Shown one piece after another: positions 7,410 through 16,059 of a DNA stretch of 64,000 nt (positions are counted from its first letter, which is position 1; every line of letters begins with the position of its first letter). The DNA comes from Caenibacillus caldisaponilyticus (GTDB lineage: Bacteria; Bacillota; Bacilli; Bacillales; Sporolactobacillaceae). Position numbers and translations under genes: made by a program. Where the stretch lies: positions 1 through 64,000 of the forward strand of contig NZ_BDDQ01000027.1 of assembly GCF_002003465.1 (NCBI RefSeq), given 5' to 3'. Below the pieces are notes generated by a model, which was not told the origin of the DNA, made no database searches, and saw only the letters and a program-made list of their open reading frames with translations.

Positions 7410-9155
7410 TTATTTTGAGTAATCTCTTTTCCGCGGCTTGATGTACGAAATGTCGACATCTTCATACTCAAAGTCCGGCCCGTTCTTTTCAGGATTGAAT
7501 TTCGCCTTCGTCGTCTTAAGCCACTCTTCGTCGTTGCGTTCCGGAAATTCCGGTTTGTAGTGGGCGCCGCGGCTTTCGTTGCGGTAGTAGGCGCCGAGCG
7601 TAATGACGCGGGCGAGCTGCAGCATGTTCCACAGTTGACGGGTGAACGATGCGCCGCTGTTCGACCATTTGGACGTGTCGTTGATGTTGATGTTTTTCCA
7701 GCGCTCCATGAGCTCTTGAATTTTTTCATCTGTTTTCAGCAAGCGATCGTTGTAGCGGACGACGGTGACGTTATCGGTCATCCATTCGCCGAGCTCTTTG
7801 TGGAGGACGTAGGCGTTTTCCGTGCCGTCCATCGCCAAAATATTATCGAATTTTTCTTGTTCCTTGTTTTTGTATTGTTCGAACAATCGCGAGGACAAAT
7901 CTTCCGCATGCTTATCGAGACCGCGAATGTATTCGACCGCGCTCGGGCCCGCGACCATGCCGCCGAAAATGGACGACAAGAGCGAGTTGGCGCCGAGACG
8001 GTTGGCCCCGTGGTATTGATAATCGGCTTCACCGCAGGCAAACAACCCTTTAATGTTCGTCATTTGGTTGTAGTCGACCCAAATGCCGCCCATCGAGTAA
8101 TGCACAGCAGGGAAGATGCGCATCGGGACTTTCCGCGGATCTTCGCCGACGAATTTTTCGTAAATTTCAAGGATGCCGCCGAGTTTGACGTCAAGTTCGT
8201 GCGGATCTTTGTGCGTCAAATCGAGATAAACCATGTTTTCGCCATTGATGCCCAGCTTCAGATCCACGCAAACGTGGAAAATTTCCCGAGTCGCGATGTC
8301 GCGCGGGACGAGGTTGCCGTAAGCCGGATATTTCTCTTCAAGGAAATACCAAGGTTTGCCGTCTTTATATGTCCAAATCCGTCCGCCTTCGCCGCGCGCC
8401 GATTCGCTCATGAGACGAAGCTTGTCGTCGCCGGGGATGGCCGTCGGATGGATTTGGATGAATTCGCCGTTTGCATAATAGACGCCTTGTTGGTAAACGG
8501 CGGAAGCCGCCGATCCCGTGTTGATCATCGAGTTCGTCGATTTTCCAAAGATGATGCCGCAACCTCCGGTGGCGAGAATGACCGCATCGGCCGGGAAAGC
8601 CCGGATTTCCATCGAATGCAGGTTTTGCGCCACAATGCCGCGGCAGACTTGTTCATCGTCGATCACGGCCGACAAGAATTCCCAATATTCATATTTCGTG
8701 ACGAGGCCGTTCACTTCCCAACGGCGCACTTGTTCATCGAGCGCATAAAGCAATTGTTGTCCGGTCGTCGCGCCGGCATACGCGGTGCGATGATGCTTCG
8801 TCCCGCCGAAACGACGGAAATCGAGCAATCCTTCCGGCGTGCGGTTGAACATGACGCCCATGCGATCCATCAAGTGGATGATGCTCGGAGCAGCCTCGCA
8901 CATCGCTTTGACCGGGGGCTGGTTCGCCAAGAAGTCGCCGCCGTAAATGGTGTCATCAAAGTGTTGCCAAGGAGAGTCACCTTCGCCTTTCGTATTGACG
9001 GCGCCGTTGATGCCGCCTTGGGCGCAGACGGAATGAGAACGCTTAACCGGCACGACGGAAAAAAGGTCGACGTGCACGCCAGCCTCAGCCGCTTTAATCG
9101 TCGCCATCAAGCCGGCCAAACCGCCACCGACGACAATGATTTTTTCTTTGCTCAT
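7410..9155 (-). CDS. sdhA: Succinate dehydrogenase flavoprotein subunit
   Basis: Oxidises succinate to fumarate in the TCA cycle and passes electrons to SdhB. The 581-residue protein begins with the FAD-binding IIVVGGGLAG motif (residues 6-15). RSHSVCAQGG carries the likely covalent flavin histidine, His41. HPTAIPG, ARGEGG and RLGANSLL are further conserved active-site and flavin-contact segments. The start is ATG at 9155, nine bases after AGGAGT; a GTG three codons upstream would overlap the ribosome site. The sequence is very close to B. subtilis SdhA along its whole length. Confidence 0.98.
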   Translation of the reverse strand: MSKEKIIVVGGGLAGLMATIKAAEAGVHVDLFSVVPVKRSHSVCAQGGINGAVNTKGEGDSPWQHFDDTIYGGDFLANQPPVKAMCEAAPSIIHLMDRMGVMFNRTPEGLLDFRRFGGTKHHRTAYAGATTGQQLLYALDEQVRRWEVNGLVTKYEYWEFLSAVIDDEQVCRGIVAQNLHSMEIRAFPADAVILATGGCGIIFGKSTNSMINTGSAASAVYQQGVYYANGEFIQIHPTAIPGDDKLRLMSESARGEGGRIWTYKDGKPWYFLEEKYPAYGNLVPRDIATREIFHVCVDLKLGINGENMVYLDLTHKDPHELDVKLGGILEIYEKFVGEDPRKVPMRIFPAVHYSMGGIWVDYNQMTNIKGLFACGEADYQYHGANRLGANSLLSSIFGGMVAGPSAVEYIRGLDKHAEDLSSRLFEQYKNKEQEKFDNILAMDGTENAYVLHKELGEWMTDNVTVVRYNDRLLKTDEKIQELMERWKNININDTSKWSNSGASFTRQLWNMLQLARVITLGAYYRNESRGAHYKPEFPERNDEEWLKTTKAKFNPEKNGPDFEYEDVDISYIKPRKRDYSK

Positions 9156-9169
9156 ATGTGCCACACTCC

Positions 9170-9796
9170 TTACATCATCGCGTATTCAGGACTAACAAAC
9201 GCCAATACGGCCCGGATGCCGACGATCGCGAGCAGTATGAAGACGATCGCGGTAAAATAAGTCGTCACGCGTTGGGCGCGGGGCGACACGATGATTCCCC
9301 AGTGAACGAGGAACGACCACAGACCGTTTGAAAAATGGAAAACCGCGCACACAACACCGACGAGATAAAAGCCGAGCATGAAGGGATTGGACAAAATGTG
9401 GGCCATCATGTCATAATTGAGCGCTTGACCCCTCAGCATTTGAATGCGCGTTTGCCACACATGCCACGCGATAAAAACGACGAGAAACAGTCCCGTCCAA
9501 CGCTGCAAGAAAAACAACCAGTTCCGCAAATAGCCGTAGCGGTTGACGTTCGTCTTTGCTTGAAAAGCGATGTAAATTCCGTAAACGGCGTGGAAAAGGA
9601 GCGGCAAGTAAATAAAAACGATTTCCAAGAAAGGCAAAAAGGGCAAGCTTTCCATAAAGTCGGCCGCATGGTTAAACGATTCCGCGCCTCTGGTCGCAAA
9701 ATAGTTGACGGTGAAGTGAATGATCAGAAAGATGCCGACCGGAAACAAGCCCAGAAACGAATGGAGCCTTCGATTGACAAAATCCCTCTTGGCCAT
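9170..9796 (-). CDS. sdhC: Succinate dehydrogenase cytochrome b558 subunit
   Basis: Membrane anchor of complex II; this family binds two b-type haems and hosts the menaquinone site. The 208-residue protein has five hydrophobic segments and histidines in or near them: His11, IIHFTVN, LLFHAVYG, FIAWHVWQTR and VFHFSNGLWSFLVHWG. The ATG at 9796 follows AAAGGGGG by nine bases and matches the B. subtilis start. The reading frame stays open about 59 codons further upstream, but that part lies in the untranslated leader, which contains a terminator hairpin. Confidence 0.96.
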   Translation of the reverse strand: MAKRDFVNRRLHSFLGLFPVGIFLIIHFTVNYFATRGAESFNHAADFMESLPFLPFLEIVFIYLPLLFHAVYGIYIAFQAKTNVNRYGYLRNWLFFLQRWTGLFLVVFIAWHVWQTRIQMLRGQALNYDMMAHILSNPFMLGFYLVGVVCAVFHFSNGLWSFLVHWGIIVSPRAQRVTTYFTAIVFILLAIVGIRAVLAFVSPEYAMM

Positions 9797-9883
9797 GTAC
9801 AAATTCCCCCTTTGACGACGTGTGATAGTCCGGTTGGATGGGTTGCGGCGCACGATCGGCAGGGCGGGCGCTTGAATAAAAAA

Positions 9884-9915
9884 GACGGCAAAGGAAGCCT
9901 TGGCCGTCTTGGACG
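9884..9915 (-). terminator. Intrinsic terminator inside the sdhCAB leader
   Basis: On the minus strand AAGACGGC-C-AAGG pairs with CCTT-T-GCCGTCTT and is followed by TTTTATTC, a textbook terminator. It lies between the promoter at 10016-10044 and sdhC, about 85 bases before the start codon. It implies premature termination in the leader unless something prevents hairpin formation. Confidence 0.75.
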
Positions 9916-10015
9916 CCGCCTCATCTGATAGGCCCATCAAGGGCTTTTCAATTCGAAAATTGTCGATCCGCACCGTTCAAGCCGCCAAAAATGTGTGCAT
10001 TTTGTGACCAAATCC

Positions 10016-10044
10016 ATTTTACTCCCATCGCCATACCCCGTCAA
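10016..10044 (-). promoter_or_regulatory. Sigma-A promoter of sdhCAB
   Basis: TTGACG (10044-10039) and TAAAAT (10021-10016) are separated by 17 bases on the minus strand; each hexamer differs from consensus at one position. The leader to sdhC would be about 210 bases. Confidence 0.7.
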
Positions 10045-10137
10045 GAAAATGAAGGCGCATCCATTCCTTTATCTTTCAGTAGTGGAAGGGAATGAATATC
10101 GATATAATAATACTTGTGAAAGGGAGTGGGTCCTGCG

Positions 10138-10599
10138 ATGAAGAAAGAACTGCCCAAAATAGAGATATACAGCGGGCAGGAAGTGCCTGCCTTTGGCTTT
10201 GAATTGATGAAATCGGTTTTGTTGCCCGAACTTTTGGGCGATGACGCCGGCGCCATCCTTTATTGGTCGGGGAGAAAGCTCGCCCGCCTTTACCCGTTCG
10301 ACGCGATTGAGGATGTCGTTTTATTTTTTGAAAAAGCCGCGTGGGGAACGTTGATTCTTGTCGATGAATCGCGCGGCAAGCTTAAGTTTGAATTGAGCTC
10401 CGATCTCATCACCGCCCGGCTCCATGACGATCCCGACGCCGTCTTTACTTTGGAAGCCGGTTTTCTCGCGGAACAAATTCAACGCATCAAAGGCTACAGC
10501 GCGGAAGCTTATACGGAAGTGAAACACGGCCGGCAAAAAAAAATCGAGTTCATCGTCAAATGGGACGTGCGTGAACCGATCGAAACCGTGGCTTATTAA
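10138..10599 (+). CDS. yslB: DUF2507 / YslB-family protein
   Basis: Cytoplasmic protein of 153 residues and unknown function. B. subtilis has the same gene (yslB) in the same place between lysC and sdhC. Recognisable family segments are FGFELMKSVLLPELLG near the N-terminus, LYWSGRKLAR and a C-terminal region ending in KKIEFIVKWD. It is read opposite to its neighbours. The ATG at 10138 is preceded by AAAGGGAG with a slightly long spacing. TATAAT at 10103-10108 could be its -10, but no good -35 is visible. Confidence 0.9.
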   Translation: MKKELPKIEIYSGQEVPAFGFELMKSVLLPELLGDDAGAILYWSGRKLARLYPFDAIEDVVLFFEKAAWGTLILVDESRGKLKFELSSDLITARLHDDPDAVFTLEAGFLAEQIQRIKGYSAEAYTEVKHGRQKKIEFIVKWDVREPIETVAY

Positions 10600-10602
10600 T
10601 TT

Positions 10603-10630
10603 CGGGGGGTGACAACCCCCCGTTTATTAT
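10603..10630. terminator. Terminator downstream of yslB
   Basis: CGGGGGGT (10603-10610) pairs perfectly with ACCCCCCG (10615-10622) around GACA, followed by TTTATTATGTTT on the plus strand. It begins three bases after the yslB stop and could also serve lysC. Confidence 0.75.
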
Positions 10631-10697
10631 GTTTATCGCTTTCTTCGCTGGCCAAAGAAGGTTGCTTCGCAGCGCGCTTATTAAAGATGAATCATTC

Positions 10698-11201
10698 TCA
10701 GCGCTTTAGAGCGGTGTAAGCCGGATCCTCCAGCCTAAACGTCGCATGCAGCGCGGTCAGCGCTTCCTCCATCCGGTCGAGCGGAATCACGGTCGACACC
10801 TTGATCTCGGACGTGCTCACCATTTTGATCAAGATACTGCGGTCCGTCAGCGCTTTGAACATCGCGGCGGCCACCCCTGGATTGGAAGCCATGCCCGAAC
10901 CGATGATCGACACTTTCGCCAATCCGGTTTCAATATCCAGCAAGCGAAAGTCCAACTTTTTCTGCTGCGAACGGAGCACGGCAGCGGCCTCATCGAGATC
11001 CTTGCCGGCCAAAGTGAACGACACGGTCGTCTCCGCTTCGCTTAAAACATTTTGAACAATAATATCCACGTTAATGCGGGCTTGCGCCAGCACTTCAAAC
11101 ACTTCGGTCAGCTTCGACAACCGATTGGGCAGACCGATGACGCTGATGCGGGCCACATCCCGCTCAAAAGCCAAACCCGTGACACTGTTGTTCTTTTCCA
11201 A
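10698..11201 (-). CDS. lysC: Aspartokinase II beta subunit from an internal in-frame start
   Basis: In B. subtilis the beta subunit of aspartokinase II is the C-terminal part of LysC, made from its own start inside the gene. The same arrangement is visible here: AAGGAGG lies eight bases before an in-frame TTG at codon 246. This gives a 167-residue product made of the two ACT regulatory domains. The position equals the known B. subtilis beta start, so I treat it as real; direct evidence of translation is lacking. Confidence 0.7.
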   Translation of the reverse strand: MEKNNSVTGLAFERDVARISVIGLPNRLSKLTEVFEVLAQARINVDIIVQNVLSEAETTVSFTLAGKDLDEAAAVLRSQQKKLDFRLLDIETGLAKVSIIGSGMASNPGVAAAMFKALTDRSILIKMVSTSEIKVSTVIPLDRMEEALTALHATFRLEDPAYTALKR

Positions 11202-11936
11202 AACGGTTTCCTCCTTGATGACGGTTCCCGGTGAATCGTTGAAGCTCGAGCGGACGACGAGCGGAACGCCGTATTTCTTGGCGTTTTCCACGGCGCGCGG
11301 ATGCAGCACGCCCGCCCCGAGATAGGCCATTTCCAACATTTCGTCATAGCTGATTTCATCGATTTTGCGCGCCGCCGGGACGACGCGGGGATCGGTCGTA
11401 AACACGCCGTCGACGTCTGTATAAATTTCACAGAGTTCGGCGTTCAATGCCGCCGCCAGCGCAACGGCCGTCGTATCCGAGCCGCCCCGCCCCAGCGTCG
11501 TGATGTCATCGCGATCACTGATGCCTTGGAATCCGGCGACCACAACGATTTCGCCGCGACGAAGATGTTCATGAAGGCGCTCCGTATGAATCGATTGAAT
11601 GCGGGCGTTGCCGAAGACGCTGTCGGTTCGAATCCCCGCCTGCCATCCCGTGAGCGATACCGCGGCATAGCCGAGGTCGTTCAACGTCATGGTCAACAGG
11701 GCGATCGCCTGTTGTTCGCCGGTGGAAAGCAACAGATCAAGTTCCCGCTTGTTCGGGCGCTTCGCCGTTTGCTCGGCGAGCCTCACGAGTTCGTCGGTCG
11801 TCTTTCCCATCGCCGAGACGACGACAACAACTTGATCTCCCGCGTCAAAGCGGTCGGCAATGCGGCGGGCGACGCGTTTCATCCGCTCGAGGGAGCCGAC
11901 CGATGTCCCCCCGAATTTCATCACTCGAATGCCCAA
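10698..11936 (-). CDS. lysC: Lysine-sensitive aspartokinase II (alpha subunit)
   Basis: Phosphorylates aspartate, the first step to lysine, threonine, methionine and diaminopimelate. The 412-residue protein has the kinase signature KFGGTSVGS, then TTLGRGGSDTTA and TDVDGVFTTDPR in the catalytic domain (about 1-245). Two ACT domains follow (KVSIIGSGMASNPGVAA and IKMVSTSEIKVS near the end). The start is TTG at 11936 (LGIRVMKFGG), aligned with the B. subtilis start; upstream frame is leader. Expression is controlled by the lysine riboswitch at 12043-12303. An internal start makes the beta subunit. Confidence 0.95.
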   Translation of the reverse strand: MGIRVMKFGGTSVGSLERMKRVARRIADRFDAGDQVVVVVSAMGKTTDELVRLAEQTAKRPNKRELDLLLSTGEQQAIALLTMTLNDLGYAAVSLTGWQAGIRTDSVFGNARIQSIHTERLHEHLRRGEIVVVAGFQGISDRDDITTLGRGGSDTTAVALAAALNAELCEIYTDVDGVFTTDPRVVPAARKIDEISYDEMLEMAYLGAGVLHPRAVENAKKYGVPLVVRSSFNDSPGTVIKEETVLEKNNSVTGLAFERDVARISVIGLPNRLSKLTEVFEVLAQARINVDIIVQNVLSEAETTVSFTLAGKDLDEAAAVLRSQQKKLDFRLLDIETGLAKVSIIGSGMASNPGVAAAMFKALTDRSILIKMVSTSEIKVSTVIPLDRMEEALTALHATFRLEDPAYTALKR

Positions 11937-12042
11937 TGTCCTCCACTCCGTCTCTTTTTTTTTTTTTCGGGAAAGCCTCCATCGGCCATGCGAACGGCCG
12001 CGCCCGGTGCCGATCCGTCCGATCCGGTTCACGGGCGAAAAA

Positions 12043-12303
12043 GAAAAAACGGCGAGCTATGCCACATCGCCGTTTCCCTTTCGCTTCGATGATGGATAGC
12101 TCTCCACACGCCCGTCCCCGGCGGCCATTCCGTCAGGCCGACAAGAGGGCAAACGACGTGTGACAGACCCGGCCTTGTTCAGGAACGGATCCAGCTTGCG
12201 GCCGAACGGGCGGCGCGCAAACTTCGGCGAATCCCCCTTTCAACGCCGGTCGTTGAATCCCGTCCTTCTCGCGGCGTTTACTGATGGTCTTCGCGCCTCT
12301 ATC
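12043..12303 (-). ncRNA. Lysine riboswitch (L box) with terminator, lysC leader
   Basis: The minus strand has a P1 helix GATAG (12303-12299) and CTATC (12099-12095). Inside it are L-box segments AGAGGCGCG, AGTA and GGGGGATTCGCCGAAG. Downstream, AACGGCGA and TCGCCGTT (12074-12048) form a terminator followed by TTTTTTC. GAGCTAT at the 3' side of P1 is complementary to ATAGCTC in the terminator, giving the alternative antiterminator. Lysine binding would favour termination and lower lysC expression. Confidence 0.9.
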
Positions 12304-12326
12304 ACAAGGTTATGAAATTACGTGGT

Positions 12327-12355
12327 ATTATAGCAAAAGCCGCACGCGCTGACAA
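12327..12355 (-). promoter_or_regulatory. Sigma-A promoter of lysC
   Basis: TTGTCA (12355-12350), a 17-base spacer and a perfect TATAAT (12332-12327), about 25 bases upstream of the riboswitch P1 helix. Confidence 0.85.
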
Positions 12356-12425
12356 GCCCCGCAACCGGAAAAGCGGCCGGCCGGACGGGCAGAAACGGCG
12401 GCACAAAGGGATTCCGCTCAATCGT

Positions 12426-14216
12426 TTACGCTTCCCCCGGTTCGCCGCCATTGAGCCGTTCATGCACGTTTTCGGCGACCGTCCGCGGCAAGCCGGCGGC
12501 GACCAAGGCCTCGACCGGCGCTTCCGCCACCTTTTTCACCGATCCGAACGCGCGCAGCAGCATCTTCTTGCGCTTCGGACCGATGCCCTCGATGTCGTCC
12601 AGGACGGATTTGGACAGGGCCTTGTCCCGGATTTGCCGATGGAATGTGACCGCAAACCGGTGGACTTCATCCTGAATCCGCTGCAGCAAATAAAACTCCT
12701 GGCTGTTGCGGGCGAGCGGAACGGCCTCGGGCGGATCGCCGATGACGAGCTGCGATGTCCGGTGTTTGTCGTCTTTGACGAGCCCGGCCACCGGAATGGT
12801 CAACCCCAGCTCGTTTTCCAAAACGTCGACGGCAGCGCGCAGCTGCCCTTTACCTCCGTCGATCAAAATGAGATCCGGGAGGGGCTGATCTTCTTTTAAC
12901 AGCCGGCTGTAGCGCCGGCGGACGACCTCGCGCATCGTCGCCACGTCATCGGCGCCTTCGACGGTTTTGATGCGATATTTTCGATAAGCCTTTTTGTTCG
13001 GGCGGCCGTCCTCAAAGACGACGAGCGCCGAGACCGGGTGGACGCCCTGGATGTTGGAGTTGTCAAAGGCTTCAATGACGCGCGGCGTCGGAATGTTCAG
13101 CTTTTTCCCGAGGTTTTCCACTGCCTTGATGGTGCGCGCCTCGTCGCGTTCGATCAAAGCGAACTTTTCCTTCAGCGCCAAGCGGGCGTTTTTGCCGGCC
13201 ATGTCGATGAGCTCTTTTTTGCGGCCGCGCACCGGTTGGACGACCTCAATATCGAGCAGCTTCGCCGCCAAATCCTTGTCGATCTGTTTCGGGATCAAGA
13301 TTTCTTTCGGTTTTAAATGGTTCGGCTGCATGTAAAACTGCCCGATAAAGGTGAGAAAATCTTCTTCCGGCTCCCGGTAAAAAGGAAAGAACGAAACGTC
13401 GCGCTCAATGAGCTTGCCCTGGCGCAAAAAGAACACTTGAACGCACATCCAGCCCTTGTCGTAAGCATAATTGAACACATCCCGGTCCACCGCGTCGTTG
13501 AACATCACTTTTTGCTTTTCCATGACCGTCTCAATATGGCGGATTTGATCGCGCAATTCTTTGGCCCGTTCAAAGTTGAGCGCTTCGGCCGCTTCCATCA
13601 TCTGGCGTTCCAAATCCTTTTTGATCTCTTTATGGCCCCCGTTCAAAAACTTGACGATGCCGTCGACCATTTCTTTGTACGTTTCTGCCGAGATGTCATG
13701 GATGCAAGGGGCAAGGCATTGCCCGATGTGATAATAAAGGCAGACCCGATCCGGAAGCGTCCGGCATTTCCGCAACGGATAGAGCCGGTCGAGCAGTTTT
13801 TTCGTTTCCTGCGCGGCGGTGACGTTCGGATACGGACCGAAATAACGCCCGGAGTTTTTCTTCACCTTGCGCGTGATGATGAGGCGCGGATGGCGCTCAT
13901 TCGTCAATTTGATGTACGGATAACTTTTGTCATCCTTCAGCATGACGTTGTATTTCGGGTCATGCTCTTTGATCAAATTCATCTCCAATATGAGCGCTTC
14001 GATTTCCGATGATGTCACGATATATTCAAAATCGGCGATGTCGTTGACCAACCTTTGCGTTTTCGCATCATGACTGCCGGAAAAGTAGGAGCGGACGCGG
14101 TTTTTTAAGTTCTTCGCTTTGCCGACGTATATGATTTGTCCCCGATCGTTTTTCATGAGGTAACAGCCCGGCTGATCCGGCAGCGTCGCCAATTTTTCTT
14201 TAATCAATGATTCCAT
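12426..14216 (-). CDS. uvrC: Excinuclease ABC subunit C
   Basis: Makes the 3' and 5' incisions in nucleotide excision repair with UvrA and UvrB. The 596-residue protein starts with the GIY-YIG nuclease domain (about 10-95; PGCYLM and [14 protein letters not shown]). A UVR motif follows near residue 200 ([23 protein letters not shown]). The RNase H-like second nuclease has [10 protein letters not shown] and [12 protein letters not shown]. Tandem helix-hairpin-helix motifs close the protein ([32 protein letters not shown]). The start is ATG 14216 after AAAGAGGAAG. It lies between trxA and lysC, as in B. subtilis. Confidence 0.97.
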   Translation of the reverse strand: MESLIKEKLATLPDQPGCYLMKNDRGQIIYVGKAKNLKNRVRSYFSGSHDAKTQRLVNDIADFEYIVTSSEIEALILEMNLIKEHDPKYNVMLKDDKSYPYIKLTNERHPRLIITRKVKKNSGRYFGPYPNVTAAQETKKLLDRLYPLRKCRTLPDRVCLYYHIGQCLAPCIHDISAETYKEMVDGIVKFLNGGHKEIKKDLERQMMEAAEALNFERAKELRDQIRHIETVMEKQKVMFNDAVDRDVFNYAYDKGWMCVQVFFLRQGKLIERDVSFFPFYREPEEDFLTFIGQFYMQPNHLKPKEILIPKQIDKDLAAKLLDIEVVQPVRGRKKELIDMAGKNARLALKEKFALIERDEARTIKAVENLGKKLNIPTPRVIEAFDNSNIQGVHPVSALVVFEDGRPNKKAYRKYRIKTVEGADDVATMREVVRRRYSRLLKEDQPLPDLILIDGGKGQLRAAVDVLENELGLTIPVAGLVKDDKHRTSQLVIGDPPEAVPLARNSQEFYLLQRIQDEVHRFAVTFHRQIRDKALSKSVLDDIEGIGPKRKKMLLRAFGSVKKVAEAPVEALVAAGLPRTVAENVHERLNGGEPGEA

Positions 14217-14421
14217 GTTAATCTTCCTCTTTCCGGAGAAAGATATTTTTTCAACTGATCTGTTCGTCGCTATATAGTGTAACACAAGCCGGAGTGTCTG
14301 TTGTATCCTTCCGACTTCAGGCGGGGAAAACGGAAGCGATCGACTTTCCGCCGATGAACGAGGGCATCGGGGATTCGCGGAATGCGGCGGGACCCCGCGC
14401 TCGGCCGGGGTTCCTTTATGT

Positions 14422-14456
14422 AAAAGAAATAAACCTGAAGCCATGCGGCTCCAGGT
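14422..14456 (-). terminator. Intrinsic terminator of trxA
   Basis: ACCTGAAGCC (14433-14442) pairs with GGCTCCAGGT (14447-14456) apart from one mismatch. TTTATTTCTTTT follows on the minus strand. Confidence 0.8.
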
Positions 14457-14461
14457 CATTT

Positions 14462-14776
14462 TTAGAGATGTTCATTCAAAAATTCGACCAAGGCTTCCTT
14501 CGGCTTGTAGCCGATCGAGGTGCCGACGGGTTCGCCGTCTTTGAAGAGGATGAGCGTCGGGATGCTCATGACGCCGTATTTCCCGGCGGTCGCTTGATTT
14601 TCGTCCACGTTCAGCTTGACGATTTTGACCTTATCGCCCATCTCCGCGTCGATTTCTTCAAGAACCGGCGCAACCATACGGCACGGGCCGCACCAAGGCG
14701 CCCAAAAATCGACCAGCACCAAACCAGTCGACGTTTTTTCGCTGAAATCTTTGTCCGTCACTTGTTCAATCGCCAT
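14462..14776 (-). CDS. trxA: Thioredoxin
   Basis: Small cytoplasmic dithiol reductant of 104 residues that recycles ribonucleotide reductase, methionine sulfoxide reductase and others. The active site WCGPC has Cys29 and Cys32. The cis-proline loop SIPTLILF and the C-terminal helix are intact. The ATG at 14776 is preceded by AAGGAGG. It has its own promoter and terminator, so it is a single-gene unit between etfA and uvrC. Confidence 0.98.
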   Translation of the reverse strand: MAIEQVTDKDFSEKTSTGLVLVDFWAPWCGPCRMVAPVLEEIDAEMGDKVKIVKLNVDENQATAGKYGVMSIPTLILFKDGEPVGTSIGYKPKEALVEFLNEHL

Positions 14777-14825
14777 GGCTCTGCCTCCTTGCTGGTGTTT
14801 TACGAAGCAGGTTAGCTTCCCTTGC

Positions 14826-14855
14826 AGTATAACACCTCAAACCATATCGTGCCAA
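14826..14855 (-). promoter_or_regulatory. Sigma-A promoter of trxA
   Basis: TTGGCA (14855-14850), an 18-base spacer and TATACT (14831-14826), about 50 bases upstream of the start codon. Confidence 0.7.
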
Positions 14856-14913
14856 AGAATAAAGCTTGGCCGTACACCCCGTGCTTCGTGCGGGTCAACA
14901 AGCGGAAGAAGGC

Positions 14914-14935
14914 GAAAAAACGCGGGGCGTCCCGC
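14914..14935 (-). terminator. Possible terminator after etfA
   Basis: GCGGG and CCCGC with a four-base loop, followed by GTTTTTTCG on the minus strand, about 130 bases downstream of etfA. The stem is short. Confidence 0.45.
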
Positions 14936-15066
14936 AAAATGCAAGGACTTTCCCGCGCAGCTTTGACAGTCTTTTTCCGCGAGCCCAATACTCTGGTTCC
15001 CCATAAGGCGCGCCGCAGCCTGCAAACCGCGGAGGCGCCCTTTCTCATCCCTTGTAAGGAGAACGT

Positions 15067-16044
15067 TTACGCTTCCTGCAACACTTCCTTAAAATATTTC
15101 GTCAACAGCGGGACGATTTCAAACAAATCGCCGACGATGCCGTAATCGGCCACATTGAAAATATTGGCATCGGGATCCTTGTTGATCGCGACGATGACCT
15201 TGGAATTGGACATGCCGGCGAGATGCTGAATCGCTCCTGAAATGCCGCAAGCGATGTAGAGGTCTGGGGTGACGACTTTACCGGTCTGGCCGATTTGCAA
15301 CGAATAATCGCAGTAGCCGGCATCGCAGGCGCCGCGCGACGCACCGACCGCGCCGCCGAGCACATCGGCCAGTTCCTTCAGCGGTTTGAAGCCGTCGGCG
15401 CTCTTCACCCCGCGGCCGCCGGAGACGATGACTTTGGCCTCGGTCAAGTCGACGCCGCCGGTCGATTTTTTCACGACCTGTTTGACGACCGTGCGCAATC
15501 CGCTGATCGGCACGTCGAGCCGGTCGACGGTTGTCGGCCTCGTTTCATCTTTTTCCAACGCCGGTATGTTGTTTGGACGGATCGTGATGAAAATCAAGCC
15601 CTCTTTTACGCGTTTTTTCTCGAACGCTTTGCCCGAATAAATCGGGCGGATGAACAAGGGATCGCCGTTCCCCGTCTCGATGGCCGTCACGTCGGAGACG
15701 AGCGCGCTGTCCAGCCGGGCGGCGAGGCCCGCCGAAAGGTCTTTGCCGACGGCGGTGTGCCCCATGACGATGGCTTCCGGTGCTTCCGTTTCAATGACGC
15801 GTTGCCAGGCCTGTTTGTATCCGTCGGGCGTGTAATATTTCAACGCTTCGTTTTCGACGACCACGACGCGATCGGCACCGTAGTGACCGAGAGCGTCCGC
15901 GAAGCCCGCGACATCGTCGCCGCAAAGCACCGCGACGACTTCTCCCCCGTCGGCGATTTGACGGCCGGCGGCGATCGCCTCAAAAGACACGTGCCGCAAT
16001 TGTCCGTCCCGCGTTTCTGCCAACACCAAGGTTTTCCTTGCCAT
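15067..16044 (-). CDS. etfA: Electron transfer flavoprotein alpha subunit
   Basis: Partner of EtfB in the FAD-containing heterodimer that takes electrons from acyl-CoA dehydrogenases. The 325-residue protein has an N-terminal Rossmann-like domain (KTLVLAETRDGQLRHVSFEA) and the conserved C-terminal FAD domain. The latter includes SGGRGVKSADGF, GGAVGASRGACDAGY, QIGQTGKVVTPDLYIACGISG and AINKDPDANIF. The ATG at 16044 has a GGAGGAG site. It lies 15 bases after etfB, in the fad operon order fadB-etfB-etfA. Confidence 0.97.
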   Translation of the reverse strand: MARKTLVLAETRDGQLRHVSFEAIAAGRQIADGGEVVAVLCGDDVAGFADALGHYGADRVVVVENEALKYYTPDGYKQAWQRVIETEAPEAIVMGHTAVGKDLSAGLAARLDSALVSDVTAIETGNGDPLFIRPIYSGKAFEKKRVKEGLIFITIRPNNIPALEKDETRPTTVDRLDVPISGLRTVVKQVVKKSTGGVDLTEAKVIVSGGRGVKSADGFKPLKELADVLGGAVGASRGACDAGYCDYSLQIGQTGKVVTPDLYIACGISGAIQHLAGMSNSKVIVAINKDPDANIFNVADYGIVGDLFEIVPLLTKYFKEVLQEA

Positions 16045-16059
16045 GTTTCATTCTCCTCC

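Noticed and set aside
7560-9260. Plus-strand frame of 566 codons opposite sdhA
   Set aside because: It is a shadow of the GC-rich sdhA reading frame; its text has no family resemblance, while sdhA matches along its full length.
9797-9973. N-terminal extension of SdhC
   Set aside because: The frame is open, but it contains the leader terminator, lacks homology and lies upstream of the good ribosome site at 9796.
14217-14459. N-terminal extension of UvrC by 81 codons
   Set aside because: The region is AT/GC spacer between the trxA terminator and a clear ribosome site; UvrC homology begins at MESLIKEKL.
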